Assembly (NCBI RefSeq): GCF_003611035.1
Contig: NZ_CP030033.1
Location: forward strand, 4,216,001-4,280,000
Length of the DNA stretch: 64,000 bases
From: Cryobacterium soli
GTDB lineage: Bacteria; Actinomycetota; Actinomycetes; Actinomycetales; Microbacteriaceae
Direction: 5' to 3'
Positions 36,133-45,263 of the stretch are shown here, piece after piece. Made by a program: the position numbers and the translations under genes. Below the pieces are notes generated by a model. The model saw only the letters and a list, made by a program, of their open reading frames with translations, made no database searches and was not told the origin of the DNA. Numbering within the stretch: position 1 is the stretch's first letter; each line of letters starts with the position of its first letter.

Positions 36133-36291
36133 CAAGGTAAATCCCTGCTCAGGCGGTTTTTTTGCGTATAGGATCTGTCCCGCATCGATGCCTGCCGCAC
36201 CCGGATATGGCCAGGTAACCACACTCCGGCCGTTTTCCGAAAGCGCCGGTCTGGCGCAGCGGCGGATCGAGAAAGACAGTGGGCCCGTCTC

Positions 36292-36624
36292 TCAGTACGT
36301 GTCGAGCGGGCCCTCGATGGAGCGCCAGCCGATCAGCCCGCGGGACATGCTGGCCGCTTCGAAGCCGAGTTCGATGAGCATGTTCGCGGCTCCCGTGGAC
36401 GGGAGCCCGCCCGTGCAGAAGGCGATCAGCAGGCGGTCCTCGGGAAGCTCGAGGGCGCGAGCGGACAATTCGGCGAGCGGGATGTGCACCGATCCGGGGA
36501 TGTGCGTGCGCGCCCATTCCCGATCGCCACGGACGTCCACAATGACCGCGCCCTCGGCCACGGCCTGTTGAGCGGCCTCAGCGGTCAGTGCAGGCGGACG
36601 TCGGAAGAACGGGCCGGCCCTCAC
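36292..36624 (-). CDS. rhodanese-like domain protein
   Basis: The 110-residue single-domain protein has the rhodanese core (VIVDVRGDREWARTHIPGS) and the active-site loop starting at C70 (FCTGGLPST). The loop lacks the usual arginine, so sulfurtransferase activity may differ from classical enzymes. The GTG start at 36624 is the only sensible one. The gene has no obvious operon partner; downstream is the putative island end. Confidence 0.85.
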   Translation of the reverse strand: MRAGPFFRRPPALTAEAAQQAVAEGAVIVDVRGDREWARTHIPGSVHIPLAELSARALELPEDRLLIAFCTGGLPSTGAANMLIELGFEAASMSRGLIGWRSIEGPLDTY

Positions 36625-36682
36625 CGGCCGGCCCGGCGTCGGATACGACGTGCGGCCCGAACCGCCCGGATGGTCGTTTCGG

Positions 36683-37009
36683 TCATCGAGCCGGATCGCG
36701 GGTGCCCGACACCGCGGTTCGCGGCAGTCTGCCGGCCCGCGAGTGCCCCGTCATACGTTCATCGTCGACCACGACGTCGAAGTCGAGGTTGAGCCTCAGC
36801 GGGGTGGTGATGGTTTGCGACCAGGTGACGTGTTCGCCATCAGCTGTCGACTCTGTGCGGATGTCGCGGAGCGGGATGGCGGGTCCACCGTCTCCGCCGA
36901 CGGCGCTGCCGGTCCAGGTGCCCTCCACGTTGTCGAAGGTCATGGTGGCGTGCATCGTGCCGATCGGGGTGCGCATGGAGAGTCTCCAGGTGCCGGGAAG
37001 GGTGCTCAT
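36683..37009 (-). CDS. conserved hypothetical protein, beta-rich
   Basis: The 108-residue product is not recognised as a characterised family. It is rich in alternating strands (GTWRLSMRTPIGTMHATMTF, then LNLDFDVVVDDERMTG), suggestive of a small beta-barrel such as those that bind lipophilic ligands. The ATG at 37009 lies 50 bp after the stop of the DJ-1 gene in the same direction, so they may share a transcript. Confidence 0.6.
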   Translation of the reverse strand: MSTLPGTWRLSMRTPIGTMHATMTFDNVEGTWTGSAVGGDGGPAIPLRDIRTESTADGEHVTWSQTITTPLRLNLDFDVVVDDERMTGHSRAGRLPRTAVSGTRDPAR

Positions 37010-37058
37010 AAGAGTGTCTCTTTCTTGGTGCGGGATGTCGTCGTGGTCGGGGTCTCGA

Positions 37059-37712
37059 TCAGACGGTGAGTGCGGCATGGCCCTGCGCCCGCCACACCGT
37101 GCCGCGACGCTCGTACTCGAAGAGTTGCTCAACGGCGTACGCGATGCGCGGGCCGAACTCACGCTCGAGGAGGTACAGGGCCAGATCCAGCCCGGACGTG
37201 ACGCCGCCGGCGCTGACGAGGTTGCCGTCGTCGACGACCCGGGCCCGCACCACGGTTGTGCCCGTTGCCTCCAGCACGTCATTGCCCAGAGTGTGTGTCA
37301 CAGCCGTGCGTCCCTCGAGCAGGCCCGCCATCGCCAGGGCAAGCCCCCCGCCGCAGACGGTGGCGACGAGCGTGTCGGGCGCCGCGAACGCACGGCGGAT
37401 CAGGTCGGGGAGGGCGGTGCCCGCGAGGCCCGCGAGGATGACCGGGATGGTCCTGACCAGATCGGGGTCGCCCACGGTCGGACCGGAGGCGCCCGGGAGG
37501 ATCACCATGCCGGGTGCCTCGGGCTCCAGGACATGCGTGGCGTTGAGTTCGAGGCCTCGGGTCCCGCTGGTCACGGGGCCGGCCGATTCGAGGCCGACGA
37601 GGCGAACGTCGATCGCCCCACCCAGGGCATCCGACCCCGCACTGAGCACCTCGAACGGTGCGATGACATCGAGCGGGTCGAACCCGTCGAAGAGAATGAT
37701 CTGCGCAAGCAT
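37059..37712 (-). CDS. DJ-1/PfpI family protein
   Basis: The 217-residue protein has the DJ-1 fold with nucleophile-elbow C120 (VATVCGGGLALA) and the supporting acid E21 (APFEVL). This branch includes isonitrile hydratases and glyoxalase-III-like enzymes, as well as the sensor domain of GlxA regulators. It is divergent from a GlxA-family regulator at 37825, a common arrangement in which the regulator controls the enzyme. The substrate is unknown. Confidence 0.87.
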   Translation of the reverse strand: MLAQIILFDGFDPLDVIAPFEVLSAGSDALGGAIDVRLVGLESAGPVTSGTRGLELNATHVLEPEAPGMVILPGASGPTVGDPDLVRTIPVILAGLAGTALPDLIRRAFAAPDTLVATVCGGGLALAMAGLLEGRTAVTHTLGNDVLEATGTTVVRARVVDDGNLVSAGGVTSGLDLALYLLEREFGPRIAYAVEQLFEYERRGTVWRAQGHAALTV

Positions 37713-37768
37713 GGCGAGTCCTTTCGGTGATGCTGTCGACGGTACGGGGACGCCGGGTCGGCCACGAG

Positions 37769-37792
37769 TGGCGGATAAGACAACATTCGCCA
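37769..37792. promoter_or_regulatory. inverted repeat in DJ-1/GlxA promoter region
   Basis: TGGCG and CGCCA flank 14 bp in the middle of the 112-bp divergent region. It is a candidate site for the GlxA-type regulator encoded alongside. Confidence 0.4.
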
Positions 37793-37824
37793 GGATCTCG
37801 CCAATGACGGACTAGGGTCGCAGC

Positions 37825-38760
37825 ATGCACCGAATCGTTGTTCTTGCGCTCGACGACGTCATCGCGTTCGACCTGTCCACCCCGGTCGAGATCCTGGGGC
37901 GGGTGGTCGACGACGACGGCATGCCGCTCTATCGGGTTCGCGTGGCAGGTCCCGCCGAGTCCGTGCGGTCGGGCCCCATGCGGATCGGCGTTCCCCACCG
38001 GCTCACGGAGCTGACGGATGCCGACACGGTCATCATCCCCGGGCGAAGTGACCCCACCGCCCAGCTCGACGACGACACGATCGCCGCCCTGCGGGATGCC
38101 GCGTCCCGCGGCACCAGGATCGCATCGATCTGCGTCGGTGCGTTGGACCTCGCGGTCACCGGGCTTCTCGATGGGTTGCGCGCCACCACGCACTGGCGGG
38201 CGGCCGGGCTGCTCGCCGCCCGGCACGAGAAGGTCGAGGTCACGCCGAACGCGCTGTTCGTCGACAACGGGCAGATCCTCACGTCGGCCGGAGCCGCAGC
38301 CGGCATCGACCTCTGCCTGCACCTCGTCGCCCAGGACTTCGGCGCGGCGGTGGCCGCCGACGCCGCCCGCACGACCGTGGTGCCGCTCACACGCGAGGCC
38401 GGCCAGGCGCAGTACGTCAAGGACGACACCCTGGGCGATTCAGGCCTCACCTTCGCGCTGCGGTGGATCGACGAGCACGCCCGGCAGCCGATCACCGTCG
38501 CTGATATCGCGGCGGCGGCATCGGTCAGCACCCGGACGTTGAACCGGCGTTTCCTCAACGAACTGCGCCTTCCGCCGTCCCGCTGGCTGGCGCGTGCCCG
38601 AGTGCGCATCGCCCAGCAACTCCTCGAGACGACCGAGTACCCGATCGAGCGCGTGGCCGCCGAGTGCGGCCTGGGGTCGACCTCCAACCTCCGTGCCCGG
38701 TTCACCGAGATCGTGGGCACCAGCCCCAGCCGATACCGGCGCGCGCTGACCGTGCAGTGA
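37825..38760 (+). CDS. GlxA family AraC-type transcriptional regulator (copy 3)
   Basis: The 311-residue protein has a DJ-1/PfpI sensor domain (RIVVLALDDVIAFDLSTPVE; elbow ASICVGALDLA) followed by AraC helix-turn-helices (TVADIAAAASVSTRTLNRRF and PIERVAAECGLGSTSNLRAR). It is divergent from the DJ-1 enzyme gene and is much less similar to copies 1 and 2 than they are to each other. Its stop is followed by repeated GACCGTGC sequence and then the convergent ABC transporter. Confidence 0.92.
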   Translation: MHRIVVLALDDVIAFDLSTPVEILGRVVDDDGMPLYRVRVAGPAESVRSGPMRIGVPHRLTELTDADTVIIPGRSDPTAQLDDDTIAALRDAASRGTRIASICVGALDLAVTGLLDGLRATTHWRAAGLLAARHEKVEVTPNALFVDNGQILTSAGAAAGIDLCLHLVAQDFGAAVAADAARTTVVPLTREAGQAQYVKDDTLGDSGLTFALRWIDEHARQPITVADIAAAASVSTRTLNRRFLNELRLPPSRWLARARVRIAQQLLETTEYPIERVAAECGLGSTSNLRARFTEIVGTSPSRYRRALTVQ

Positions 38761-38836
38761 CCGTGCGGTGACCGTGCACTGACCGCTATCCGGGATCGCT
38801 GGGGTGATCGGGCCGTCCGACCAGCCGGCGGCCGAG

Positions 38837-39895
38837 TCAGCCGGCAGTCGAGTAGACGCCGACCGCGCCTGTGGCGGTCAGGGCGACGGCGGTGCCGACC
38901 GTGTAATCATCCGGTTGGGCGGTCATGAGGTCGAAGGTGAGCACCGAGTCGGCGGCAACGCCCAGATCGGTCAGTCGAAGGTCGAGTCGCACGGTCGACC
39001 CACTGAACGACGAGCGCACGATCACAGCGTTGGTGCGCACCGGGTTCAGGTCGAGACTCAGTTGGGTCGGGCGCAGCAGGGCGCGGGCCCCGGTGCCGCC
39101 GCCACGGTGGTCGTGGGCGACGGTCAGACGCCCGAGCGCGCTATCGGCGACGGTGCCCTGCACGTGGCATGGAACAAAAATGGCGTCGCCGAGGAAGACC
39201 GCGGTCTCTGACGTCGACGGGTTCTGGAAGACGTGGATAGGTGAGCCGGCCTGGTCGATCCGGCCCCCGGAGATCACCGCGATCTGCTGGCCGAACGACA
39301 GCGCCTCGGCCTGGTCGTGCGTCACGAGGACCGTCGTGGTGCCGGTGTGTTCCAGCGCCTCCACAACCGCGTGCCTGGTCTGGCTGCGCAACCCTGCGTC
39401 CAACGCGCTGAACGGTTCGTCGAGCAGCAGGATACGTGGTTCGGGAGCCAGCGCCCGAGCCAGCGCCACGCGCTGTTGCTGCCCTCCCGACAGCTCATGT
39501 GGGTAGCGCTGCAAGAGATGCTTGTCGAGGCCGACGAGCTCGGCGGCGACCTCCGCCTCGTGACGCAGCCGCTGAGGGCCACGCAGACCGAAGTGGATGT
39601 TCTGTGCCACCGTCAGGTGAGGAAAAAGGGCCCCGTCCTGGGCGACGTACCCGATGCCGCGGCGATGGGCGGGCACGAACACTGAATCATCGGAGACCAG
39701 CGAATTGTCGATGCGCACACTGCCGGCATCCGGTCGATCGAAGCCCGCGATCAGCCGGAGCAGCGTGCTCTTGCCGCTCCCGGAGGCGCCCACCACGGCC
39801 AGGCGGCTGCCCGCCTCCAACGACAGTGAGACGTCGCGCAGTACGGGCACGCCGCCAAGGTCCTTGGAGACTCCTGAGATGGTGAGGGACGTCAT
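38837..39895 (-). CDS. fbpC: iron(III) ABC transporter, ATP-binding protein
   Basis: The 352-residue ATPase has Walker A GASGSGKST (36-44), the signature LSGGQQQR, Walker B ILLLDEPFSALDA, and a C-terminal TOBE-like regulatory region. The ATG at 39895 overlaps the permease stop as ATGA. It is the last gene of an fbpABC-like operon under an iron box, so ferric iron is the most likely substrate; the ATPase alone could not distinguish iron from other oxyanion or polyamine systems. Confidence 0.88.
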   Translation of the reverse strand: MTSLTISGVSKDLGGVPVLRDVSLSLEAGSRLAVVGASGSGKSTLLRLIAGFDRPDAGSVRIDNSLVSDDSVFVPAHRRGIGYVAQDGALFPHLTVAQNIHFGLRGPQRLRHEAEVAAELVGLDKHLLQRYPHELSGGQQQRVALARALAPEPRILLLDEPFSALDAGLRSQTRHAVVEALEHTGTTTVLVTHDQAEALSFGQQIAVISGGRIDQAGSPIHVFQNPSTSETAVFLGDAIFVPCHVQGTVADSALGRLTVAHDHRGGGTGARALLRPTQLSLDLNPVRTNAVIVRSSFSGSTVRLDLRLTDLGVAADSVLTFDLMTAQPDDYTVGTAVALTATGAVGVYSTAG

Positions 39896-41463
39896 CCGCG
39901 CTCCCGCTTTCTGGACTGGGTGAAGAGAATCGCAACCGCAGGTGCGGCGAGCAGGATCAGCAGTACGGCGTAGGGTGCCGCGTTCGCGTAGGCCACCGAC
40001 GAGCTCGCCGACCAGAATTGTGTGGCCAAGGTCCTGGTGCCGTTGGGCGCCAGGAGAAGGGTTGCGGTGAGCTCGTTGGCGGCTCCGAGACCGACCAAGG
40101 CGGCGCCGGCGCCGATGGACGGCAGGATCAGCGGAAGCGTGACGTGGATCCGGGCGGCGAGCGGCGAGCGGCCGAGCGCTCGTGCGGCCTCCTCGAGAGC
40201 GACCGGCGCCTGTGCGAGGCCCGACCGCAGGCTGACCAGTGCGCGCGGCATGAAGATGACGACGTACGCGAATATGACAGTCCACGTCGTTTGGTACAGC
40301 GCCGGTACCGTGCGCAGGGTCACTGTGACCAACGCCAGCGCGACGATGATCGCCGGCAGGCTGCTGGACACATAGGTGGCGCCCTCGAGGACCCGAGCCA
40401 TCCGTCCGGGATGACGCACCGCGAGCCAAGCCACCGGCAGCGCCACGGCAATCGCGGCTGCAGCGCCGCCGCCGGCCAGGAACATCGTCTGCAGTACGGC
40501 GGTGCCCAGCTCCGGTTGGGCCCAGGAAGCCGCTCCGCCGGCGACCAGCCACCGGGTGAGGCTTGCGAGGGGGACACCGAGGGACAGCGCCACCAGCACG
40601 CCGAGGGCGGCCACGGCGAGGGGCGCGAAGGCGCCCAGCGGCAGGCGCACTCCCGGACGGCCGCTGCCGGAGCCGACCTTGGCATATCGGGCGTGACCTC
40701 TGGTCGATGCCTCGAGAACCAGGAGCACCAGACAGATCATCGCCAGCACGACGCCGAGCGCGCTGGCCGCGGGTCCGGCGAACGTTGACTGGTACTGGAC
40801 GACGATGGCGGTGGTGAACGTGTCGAAGCGGATGAGGGCGAAGGCGCCGTACTCGGAGAGGAGATGCAGCGCGACCACGAGCCCGCCACCCCAGATCGCC
40901 AATTTCAGCTGGGGGAGGACCACGGTGAAGAACACTTTCCAGGTACCGTGCCCCAGGCTGCGTGCCGTCTCTTCGAGTGCCGGGTCGAGTCGGCGGATGG
41001 TCGTGGCCGCGGGCAGGTAGACCAGGGGGAAATACGCCAGTGTCGCCACCAGCAGGCCCCCGCCGAGGCCCCCGATCGACGGAACGGCGCTCACCCAGCC
41101 GTAGCTGCTGACGAAGGCCGGCACGGCGAGTGGCGCGGCGAGGAGCACCGCCCACAGACGTCGGGCCGGAAGGCGCGTGCGTTCCACCAGCCAGGCCCCT
41201 CCGACGCCGATGGAGACGCACAAGGGAACGCCGATGGCCACCAGAAGTACCGAATTGACCAGAAGCTCACCGACCTTGGGCCGGAAGATCAGCGGCGCCA
41301 GAGTGGGCCAGCCAACCTGGGCCACAACCGAGACGACGAAGCCGACGGGAATCAGCAGTGCAACGACGATGACGCACACGAGAGCGAGCAGCAGGGGGGA
41401 GGGCCTCGAGCCGGGGCTCGCGATCCGCCTACGCTGCCCGCTCGGGGCCGTCGACGTGGTCAC
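39892..41463 (-). CDS. fbpB: iron(III) ABC transporter, permease
   Basis: The 523-residue protein is a fused double permease with about twelve membrane helices and two EAA-type loops (EETARSLGHGTWKVF and EEAARALGRSPLAAR), the usual FbpB/SfuB layout. It lies between the binding protein and the ATPase, with a 41-bp gap to the former and a 4-bp overlap to the latter. Confidence 0.9.
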   Translation of the reverse strand: MTTSTAPSGQRRRIASPGSRPSPLLLALVCVIVVALLIPVGFVVSVVAQVGWPTLAPLIFRPKVGELLVNSVLLVAIGVPLCVSIGVGGAWLVERTRLPARRLWAVLLAAPLAVPAFVSSYGWVSAVPSIGGLGGGLLVATLAYFPLVYLPAATTIRRLDPALEETARSLGHGTWKVFFTVVLPQLKLAIWGGGLVVALHLLSEYGAFALIRFDTFTTAIVVQYQSTFAGPAASALGVVLAMICLVLLVLEASTRGHARYAKVGSGSGRPGVRLPLGAFAPLAVAALGVLVALSLGVPLASLTRWLVAGGAASWAQPELGTAVLQTMFLAGGGAAAAIAVALPVAWLAVRHPGRMARVLEGATYVSSSLPAIIVALALVTVTLRTVPALYQTTWTVIFAYVVIFMPRALVSLRSGLAQAPVALEEAARALGRSPLAARIHVTLPLILPSIGAGAALVGLGAANELTATLLLAPNGTRTLATQFWSASSSVAYANAAPYAVLLILLAAPAVAILFTQSRKRERG

Positions 41464-41504
41464 GTTGTCTATCCTCTCGCCCCGACGAGGCTACCTGATG
41501 CCGG

Positions 41505-42560
41505 TTAGAGGATCCCGGCTTCGGTCATCAGGTCGGTCACCTTGGTGCTGTTCAGCGTGGCAGGGTCCACCAGGGGGGCTTCCAGGGAGTCCAGCGCGGG
41601 CAGCGCCGGGTTCGGCGTCACGTCGCTGGCGACCGGGTACTCGAAACTCGTGCCGGTCTGCAGGATGCTCTGGCCGGTCTTTCCTGTGATGAACTTCAGA
41701 AAGGCCTGCGCCGCTGCCTGGTTCTTGCTCGACGCGAGCACGCCGCCACCGGAGACGCTCACGAATGCCCCCGGGTCCTCGTTCTTGAAGTAGTGGAGAG
41801 CCGTGTTCGCGCTGTTCTCCTTCGTTCCGGCCTGGTCGATGTACCAGTAGTAGTGGTAGATCACGCCCAGCGGGATCTCGCCGGCGTTGACCGCCTTCAT
41901 CACCGTGCTGTTGCCCTTGTACTCGACGGAGTTCGTCTTCATCGCGGTGAGCCACGCCGCCGTGGCGTCGGCGCCCTTCAACTCGAGCATCGCCGAGACG
42001 ATGGCCTGGAAGTCGGCGCCGCTGGGCGACGCGGCCCATCGACCCTTCCAAGCCGGGTCGGCAAGGTCTTCCAGTGATGCCGGCAACTCCGCTTCGGTGA
42101 TCAGCGCAGGGTTGTAGACCACGACGGTCGAGCGCGCGGCGATTCCGGTCCACGTTCCGGTGGACGGCTTGTAGGCATCCGGCACCTGGTCGAGCACGTC
42201 GGCGTCCAGATCGGCGAACAGACCGGCATTGTCGACGAGCGACATCGCGGGCGAGTTCTCGGTGAGGAACACATCGGCCGGGGATGCCGCGCCCTCGGCG
42301 ATGATCTGGTTGCCAAGCTCGGAGTCCGACCCGTTCCGGAGAGTGATAGTGACCCCGGTCTCCGCGCTGAACTCGTCGGCCCATTCCTGGGTCAATTCCT
42401 CATGCTGGGCGTTATAGACCGTCAGGCTCGAGCCGGCCAGCGAATCGCCGGCGGCCGACGTCGAGGGCGTGGTCCCGGCGGATGTGGCACATCCAGACAA
42501 GGCCACAAGAACTGAGGTGGCTGCGGCGACGGCGACGATCGTGGAAGGCGGAATTCTCAT
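41505..42560 (-). CDS. fbpA: iron(III) ABC transporter, substrate-binding lipoprotein
   Basis: The 351-residue protein has a lipoprotein signal peptide with lipobox LSGC (C24). It has the ferric-binding family sequence, including SSLTVYNAQHEELTQEWADE at the mature start and a tyrosine-rich YHYYWYID segment that can supply the iron-ligating tyrosines. The ATG at 42560 follows AAGGAA; an upstream ATG at 42593 would start inside the iron box and is rejected. Repression by a DtxR/IdeR regulator under iron sufficiency is expected. Confidence 0.9.
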   Translation of the reverse strand: MRIPPSTIVAVAAATSVLVALSGCATSAGTTPSTSAAGDSLAGSSLTVYNAQHEELTQEWADEFSAETGVTITLRNGSDSELGNQIIAEGAASPADVFLTENSPAMSLVDNAGLFADLDADVLDQVPDAYKPSTGTWTGIAARSTVVVYNPALITEAELPASLEDLADPAWKGRWAASPSGADFQAIVSAMLELKGADATAAWLTAMKTNSVEYKGNSTVMKAVNAGEIPLGVIYHYYWYIDQAGTKENSANTALHYFKNEDPGAFVSVSGGGVLASSKNQAAAQAFLKFITGKTGQSILQTGTSFEYPVASDVTPNPALPALDSLEAPLVDPATLNSTKVTDLMTEAGIL

Positions 42561-42592
42561 GGGTTCCTTGCTGGAAGAGCGAAAAACGAACA

Positions 42593-42611
42593 ATAGGGAA
42601 GCCTACCCTAA
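42593..42611 (-). promoter_or_regulatory. DtxR/IdeR-type iron box
   Basis: Read on the minus strand, TTAGGGTAGGCTTCCCTAT matches the 19-bp iron-box consensus (TTAGGTTAGGCTAACCTAA) at 15 positions. It lies 32 bp upstream of the fbpA start. Iron-dependent repression of fbpABC follows. Confidence 0.7.
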
Positions 42612-42670
42612 CTCGCTCCACGCCTTGACTCCCGGTGGCATCAGTCCGCCGTCGAGGGCGTTCCCACGTT

Positions 42671-42994
42671 TCAGCCGTATTCGGCGAACGCCGATGCCTC
42701 CGAGTACGTCAGATCGCGGGGAGCCGCCAGGGTGCGCATGCGATCACGCAGGTAGGCGACGGTCTTGACGGTGTCCGGTTCCCGCGCCACGGATTCTTCC
42801 GGCACGCTGATCAGCTCGCTACGGGGTCCCACCACGACCCGCACGACCATCTCGTCGCCGGCACTGTTGACCGCCGGCAGATCGAGCAGCTCCGAGTCGT
42901 GGCCGGTCGGGAAGGTGACGACCAGCTCCAGGAGCGCATCCGCGGCCCCATCCGTGGTCAGGAACGAATCTCCGCAATACGAAATTCTCTTCAT
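42671..42994 (-). CDS. hypothetical protein
   Basis: The 107-residue product is not recognised. It begins MKRISYCGDSFLTTDGAADAL and has a balanced, soluble composition without membrane segments. The ATG at 42994 has AAGGAA about 14 bp upstream, which favours it over an earlier GTG/ATG at 43102. It lies on the minus strand between fbpA and the divergent phosphoribosyltransferase fusion. The 273 bp on its upstream side hold no other gene. Confidence 0.6.
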   Translation of the reverse strand: MKRISYCGDSFLTTDGAADALLELVVTFPTGHDSELLDLPAVNSAGDEMVVRVVVGPRSELISVPEESVAREPDTVKTVAYLRDRMRTLAAPRDLTYSEASAFAEYG

Positions 42995-43267
42995 GGTCGT
43001 ACCGGTTCCTTGCCTGGTCGACACGAATCCGCCGAGGCTGACGGCAACCTGACGCGGACGCCTCGAATCAGGCGGAGCGCCAGGAGGTGTGTCATCGGTC
43101 ACAGCCGTCAGGAACGGATGCGGTCCTCTCCCGAGGGACCGACTGTCGATGCGTCACGCTACCAGGGGCGGGGCACCCACCGCTGTCGGCGCAAAAGGGG
43201 ACCTCGCCCGGAGGGGCGCCACCGTGGGCGACTAGCGGCCGGCGGGTTCCCGGGCGATCATGGCCGG

Positions 43268-44578
43268 ATGGTGCACTTCACTGATCGAGTGCAGGCCGGG
43301 CGTCTGTTGGCTCGGCAGTTGCTCTCCCTGCGCGACCAGGACGTCGTCGTTCTCGGCATTCCGCGCGGGGGAGTTCCGGTAGCGTTCGAGGTCGCCTCGG
43401 CGCTCGACGCCCCGCTGGACGTGATCGTGGTGCGGAAGCTCGGCGTGCCATTCCAGCCCGAATTCGCGATGGGCGCCATCGGCGAGGGTGGCGAGGAGCT
43501 CGTCGACGAATCGATCGTGGCGCTCACCGGCGTCACCGACGCGGAGGTTGAGGCGGTCGAGGTGCGCGAACGCGTCGAGCTCGACGCCCGGGTGGCCCGC
43601 CTCCGGCCCGGCCGTGACCGGATTGACCTGCAGGGGCGCACGGTCGTGATCGTCGACGACGGGGTCGCCACCGGCTCCACCGCCCAGGTGGCCTGCGACG
43701 TGGCCCGGCGACTCGGCGCCGAGCGCGTGATCCTCGCCGCCCCCGTGATCGCCGCCAGCACGCTGCCGAATCTCACCGGGGCCGACGACATCGTCTATGT
43801 GGATGCGCCGGAGTCGTTCTGGGCGGTCGGGCAGTTCTACTCCGATTTCTCGGCCACCGAGGACGACGATGTCGCCCGGCTGCTGGAGGAAGCGCACCGG
43901 CGGATGGCCGGTCGTGCCGGGCCCGAAGCGACGCCCGGCGCCGATACGGATACCGACCTGGATATCCCGCTGTCCGACGTGACCCTGCGCGGCCACCTGC
44001 ACCTGCCCGCCTCCCCGAGCGCTGTGGTGCTTTTCGCCCACGGCAGCGGCAGCAGCCGGCACAGCCCGCGCAATCAGTACGTGGCCGAAGTGCTGTTCCG
44101 GGCCGGGCTCGGTACGCTCCTGTTCGACCTGCTCACCCCGGCCGAGGAGCTCGACCGCGCCAACGTGTTCGACATCGACCTGCTCGGCGGGCGTCTGAGT
44201 GCGGTCACCCGGTGGCTGACCGCCCGCGCCGATGCCTCCGGATGCCGCGTCGGCTACTTCGGAGCCAGCACCGGTGCCGCCGCGGCGCTGTGGGCGGCCG
44301 GCGAGCCGGACCTCGAGATCGGAGCGGTGGTGTCCAGAGGGGGCCGACCCGACCTGGCCGGCGACAGGCTGCCGCAGGTCACGGCGCCGACCCTGCTCAT
44401 CGTCGGCGGTGCCGACCTCACGGTGCTCGAGCTCAACCGGGACGCGCAGCGACTCCTCCATTGCGAGAACCGGCTGGCCGTCGTGCCCGGGGCAGGCCAT
44501 CTCTTCCAGGAACCGGGCACCCTGGGCGAGGCCGCCGACCTGGCCGCCGAGTGGTTCGCCCGCCACCTGCTGCCATGA
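43268..44578 (+). CDS. phosphoribosyltransferase-alpha/beta hydrolase fusion protein
   Basis: The 436-residue protein joins two domains. Residues 1-215 are a type I phosphoribosyltransferase with the PRPP loop VVIVDDGVATGST (126-138). Residues 230-436 are a dienelactone-hydrolase-like alpha/beta hydrolase with HGSGSSRHSPRN and the nucleophile S334 in GASTG. The same fusion is known in actinobacteria, for example the dormancy-associated Rv0571c of Mycobacterium, but its reaction is not established. Its stop overlaps the ATG of a second, unfused phosphoribosyltransferase. Confidence 0.88.
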   Translation: MVHFTDRVQAGRLLARQLLSLRDQDVVVLGIPRGGVPVAFEVASALDAPLDVIVVRKLGVPFQPEFAMGAIGEGGEELVDESIVALTGVTDAEVEAVEVRERVELDARVARLRPGRDRIDLQGRTVVIVDDGVATGSTAQVACDVARRLGAERVILAAPVIAASTLPNLTGADDIVYVDAPESFWAVGQFYSDFSATEDDDVARLLEEAHRRMAGRAGPEATPGADTDTDLDIPLSDVTLRGHLHLPASPSAVVLFAHGSGSSRHSPRNQYVAEVLFRAGLGTLLFDLLTPAEELDRANVFDIDLLGGRLSAVTRWLTARADASGCRVGYFGASTGAAAALWAAGEPDLEIGAVVSRGGRPDLAGDRLPQVTAPTLLIVGGADLTVLELNRDAQRLLHCENRLAVVPGAGHLFQEPGTLGEAADLAAEWFARHLLP

Positions 44579-45243
44579 CCCTCTTCACCGATCGGGCGGA
44601 TGCCGGCCGGCAACTGGCCCGGCTCCTCCAGGGTCTCAGGGGCCACAACATCGTGGTGCTCGGACTGCCACGCGGGGGAGTGCCCGTGGCGGTCGAGGTC
44701 GCCCGGGCGTTGCACGTACCCCTGGACGTGATCGTCGTGCGCAAGCTCGGTCTGCCCCTCGACCCTGAGGTGGCGATGGGTGCCATCGGGGAGGAAGGGG
44801 TGCGTGTGCTAAACCCGCGCGTGCTGACCCTCGCCGAGGTCACCGAGGCTCAGATCCACGCCGCCGAACGGCGCGAACGCGCGGTGCTCGACGCCCGGGT
44901 CGAAGAATTGCGTCGTGGCCGGGCCCGGCTGGACCTGACCGGCCGCACCGCTCTGATCGTCGACGACGGTGTCGCCACGGGGTCCACCGCCCGCGCGGCG
45001 TGCCGGGTGGCGCGCCACCTGGGCGCCGAGCGCGTGATCCTGGCCGTGCCCGTCATCGCCGCCCAGGCGGAGGGAGAACTTCAGAGACCCGCAGGGGAGG
45101 CGGCCGACGAGGTCATCGCCGTCGCAGCGCCGTTCGGGTTCGCCGCCGTCGGACAGTACTACCGCCGTTTCGACCCCACCGAAGACGCCGAGGTGACGGC
45201 GCTGCTCGCCCGGGCGGCGGACGGCCGCGACGACACCGACTGA
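44575..45243 (+). CDS. phosphoribosyltransferase
   Basis: The 222-residue protein is a stand-alone paralogue of the N-terminal domain of the previous gene, with TLFTDRADAGRQLARLL, LPRGGVPVAVEVARAL and the PRPP loop TALIVDDGVATGST. The ATG at 44575 overlaps the previous stop (ATGA), so the pair is made together and may form a hetero-oligomer. The nucleobase or other acceptor is unknown. Confidence 0.87.
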   Translation: MTLFTDRADAGRQLARLLQGLRGHNIVVLGLPRGGVPVAVEVARALHVPLDVIVVRKLGLPLDPEVAMGAIGEEGVRVLNPRVLTLAEVTEAQIHAAERRERAVLDARVEELRRGRARLDLTGRTALIVDDGVATGSTARAACRVARHLGAERVILAVPVIAAQAEGELQRPAGEAADEVIAVAAPFGFAAVGQYYRRFDPTEDAEVTALLARAADGRDDTD

Positions 45244-45263
45244 GCAGGGGTTCAGTATCCGGT

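Larger units (their letters stand above)
35657..36291. other. 635-bp gene-free region with island-end signatures
   Basis: No credible gene is present. The region holds two GTGACCAGAA repeats (35948 and 35979), a run of 10-bp direct repeats (36037-36066), and a 36-nt degenerate copy of the tRNA-Gln 3' end (36097-36132). After the tRNA-like piece a weak CCTG/CAGG hairpin with a seven-base T-run (36157-36164) resembles the terminator that follows the real tRNA. Together these look like the far end of an old tRNA-integrated element. Confidence 0.55.

Noticed and set aside
35580..36224. 214-codon minus-strand frame covering the tRNA-like fragment
   Set aside because: It translates the tRNA end and repeats, and its 3' part overlaps the start of a clear GlxA regulator on the same strand in another frame.
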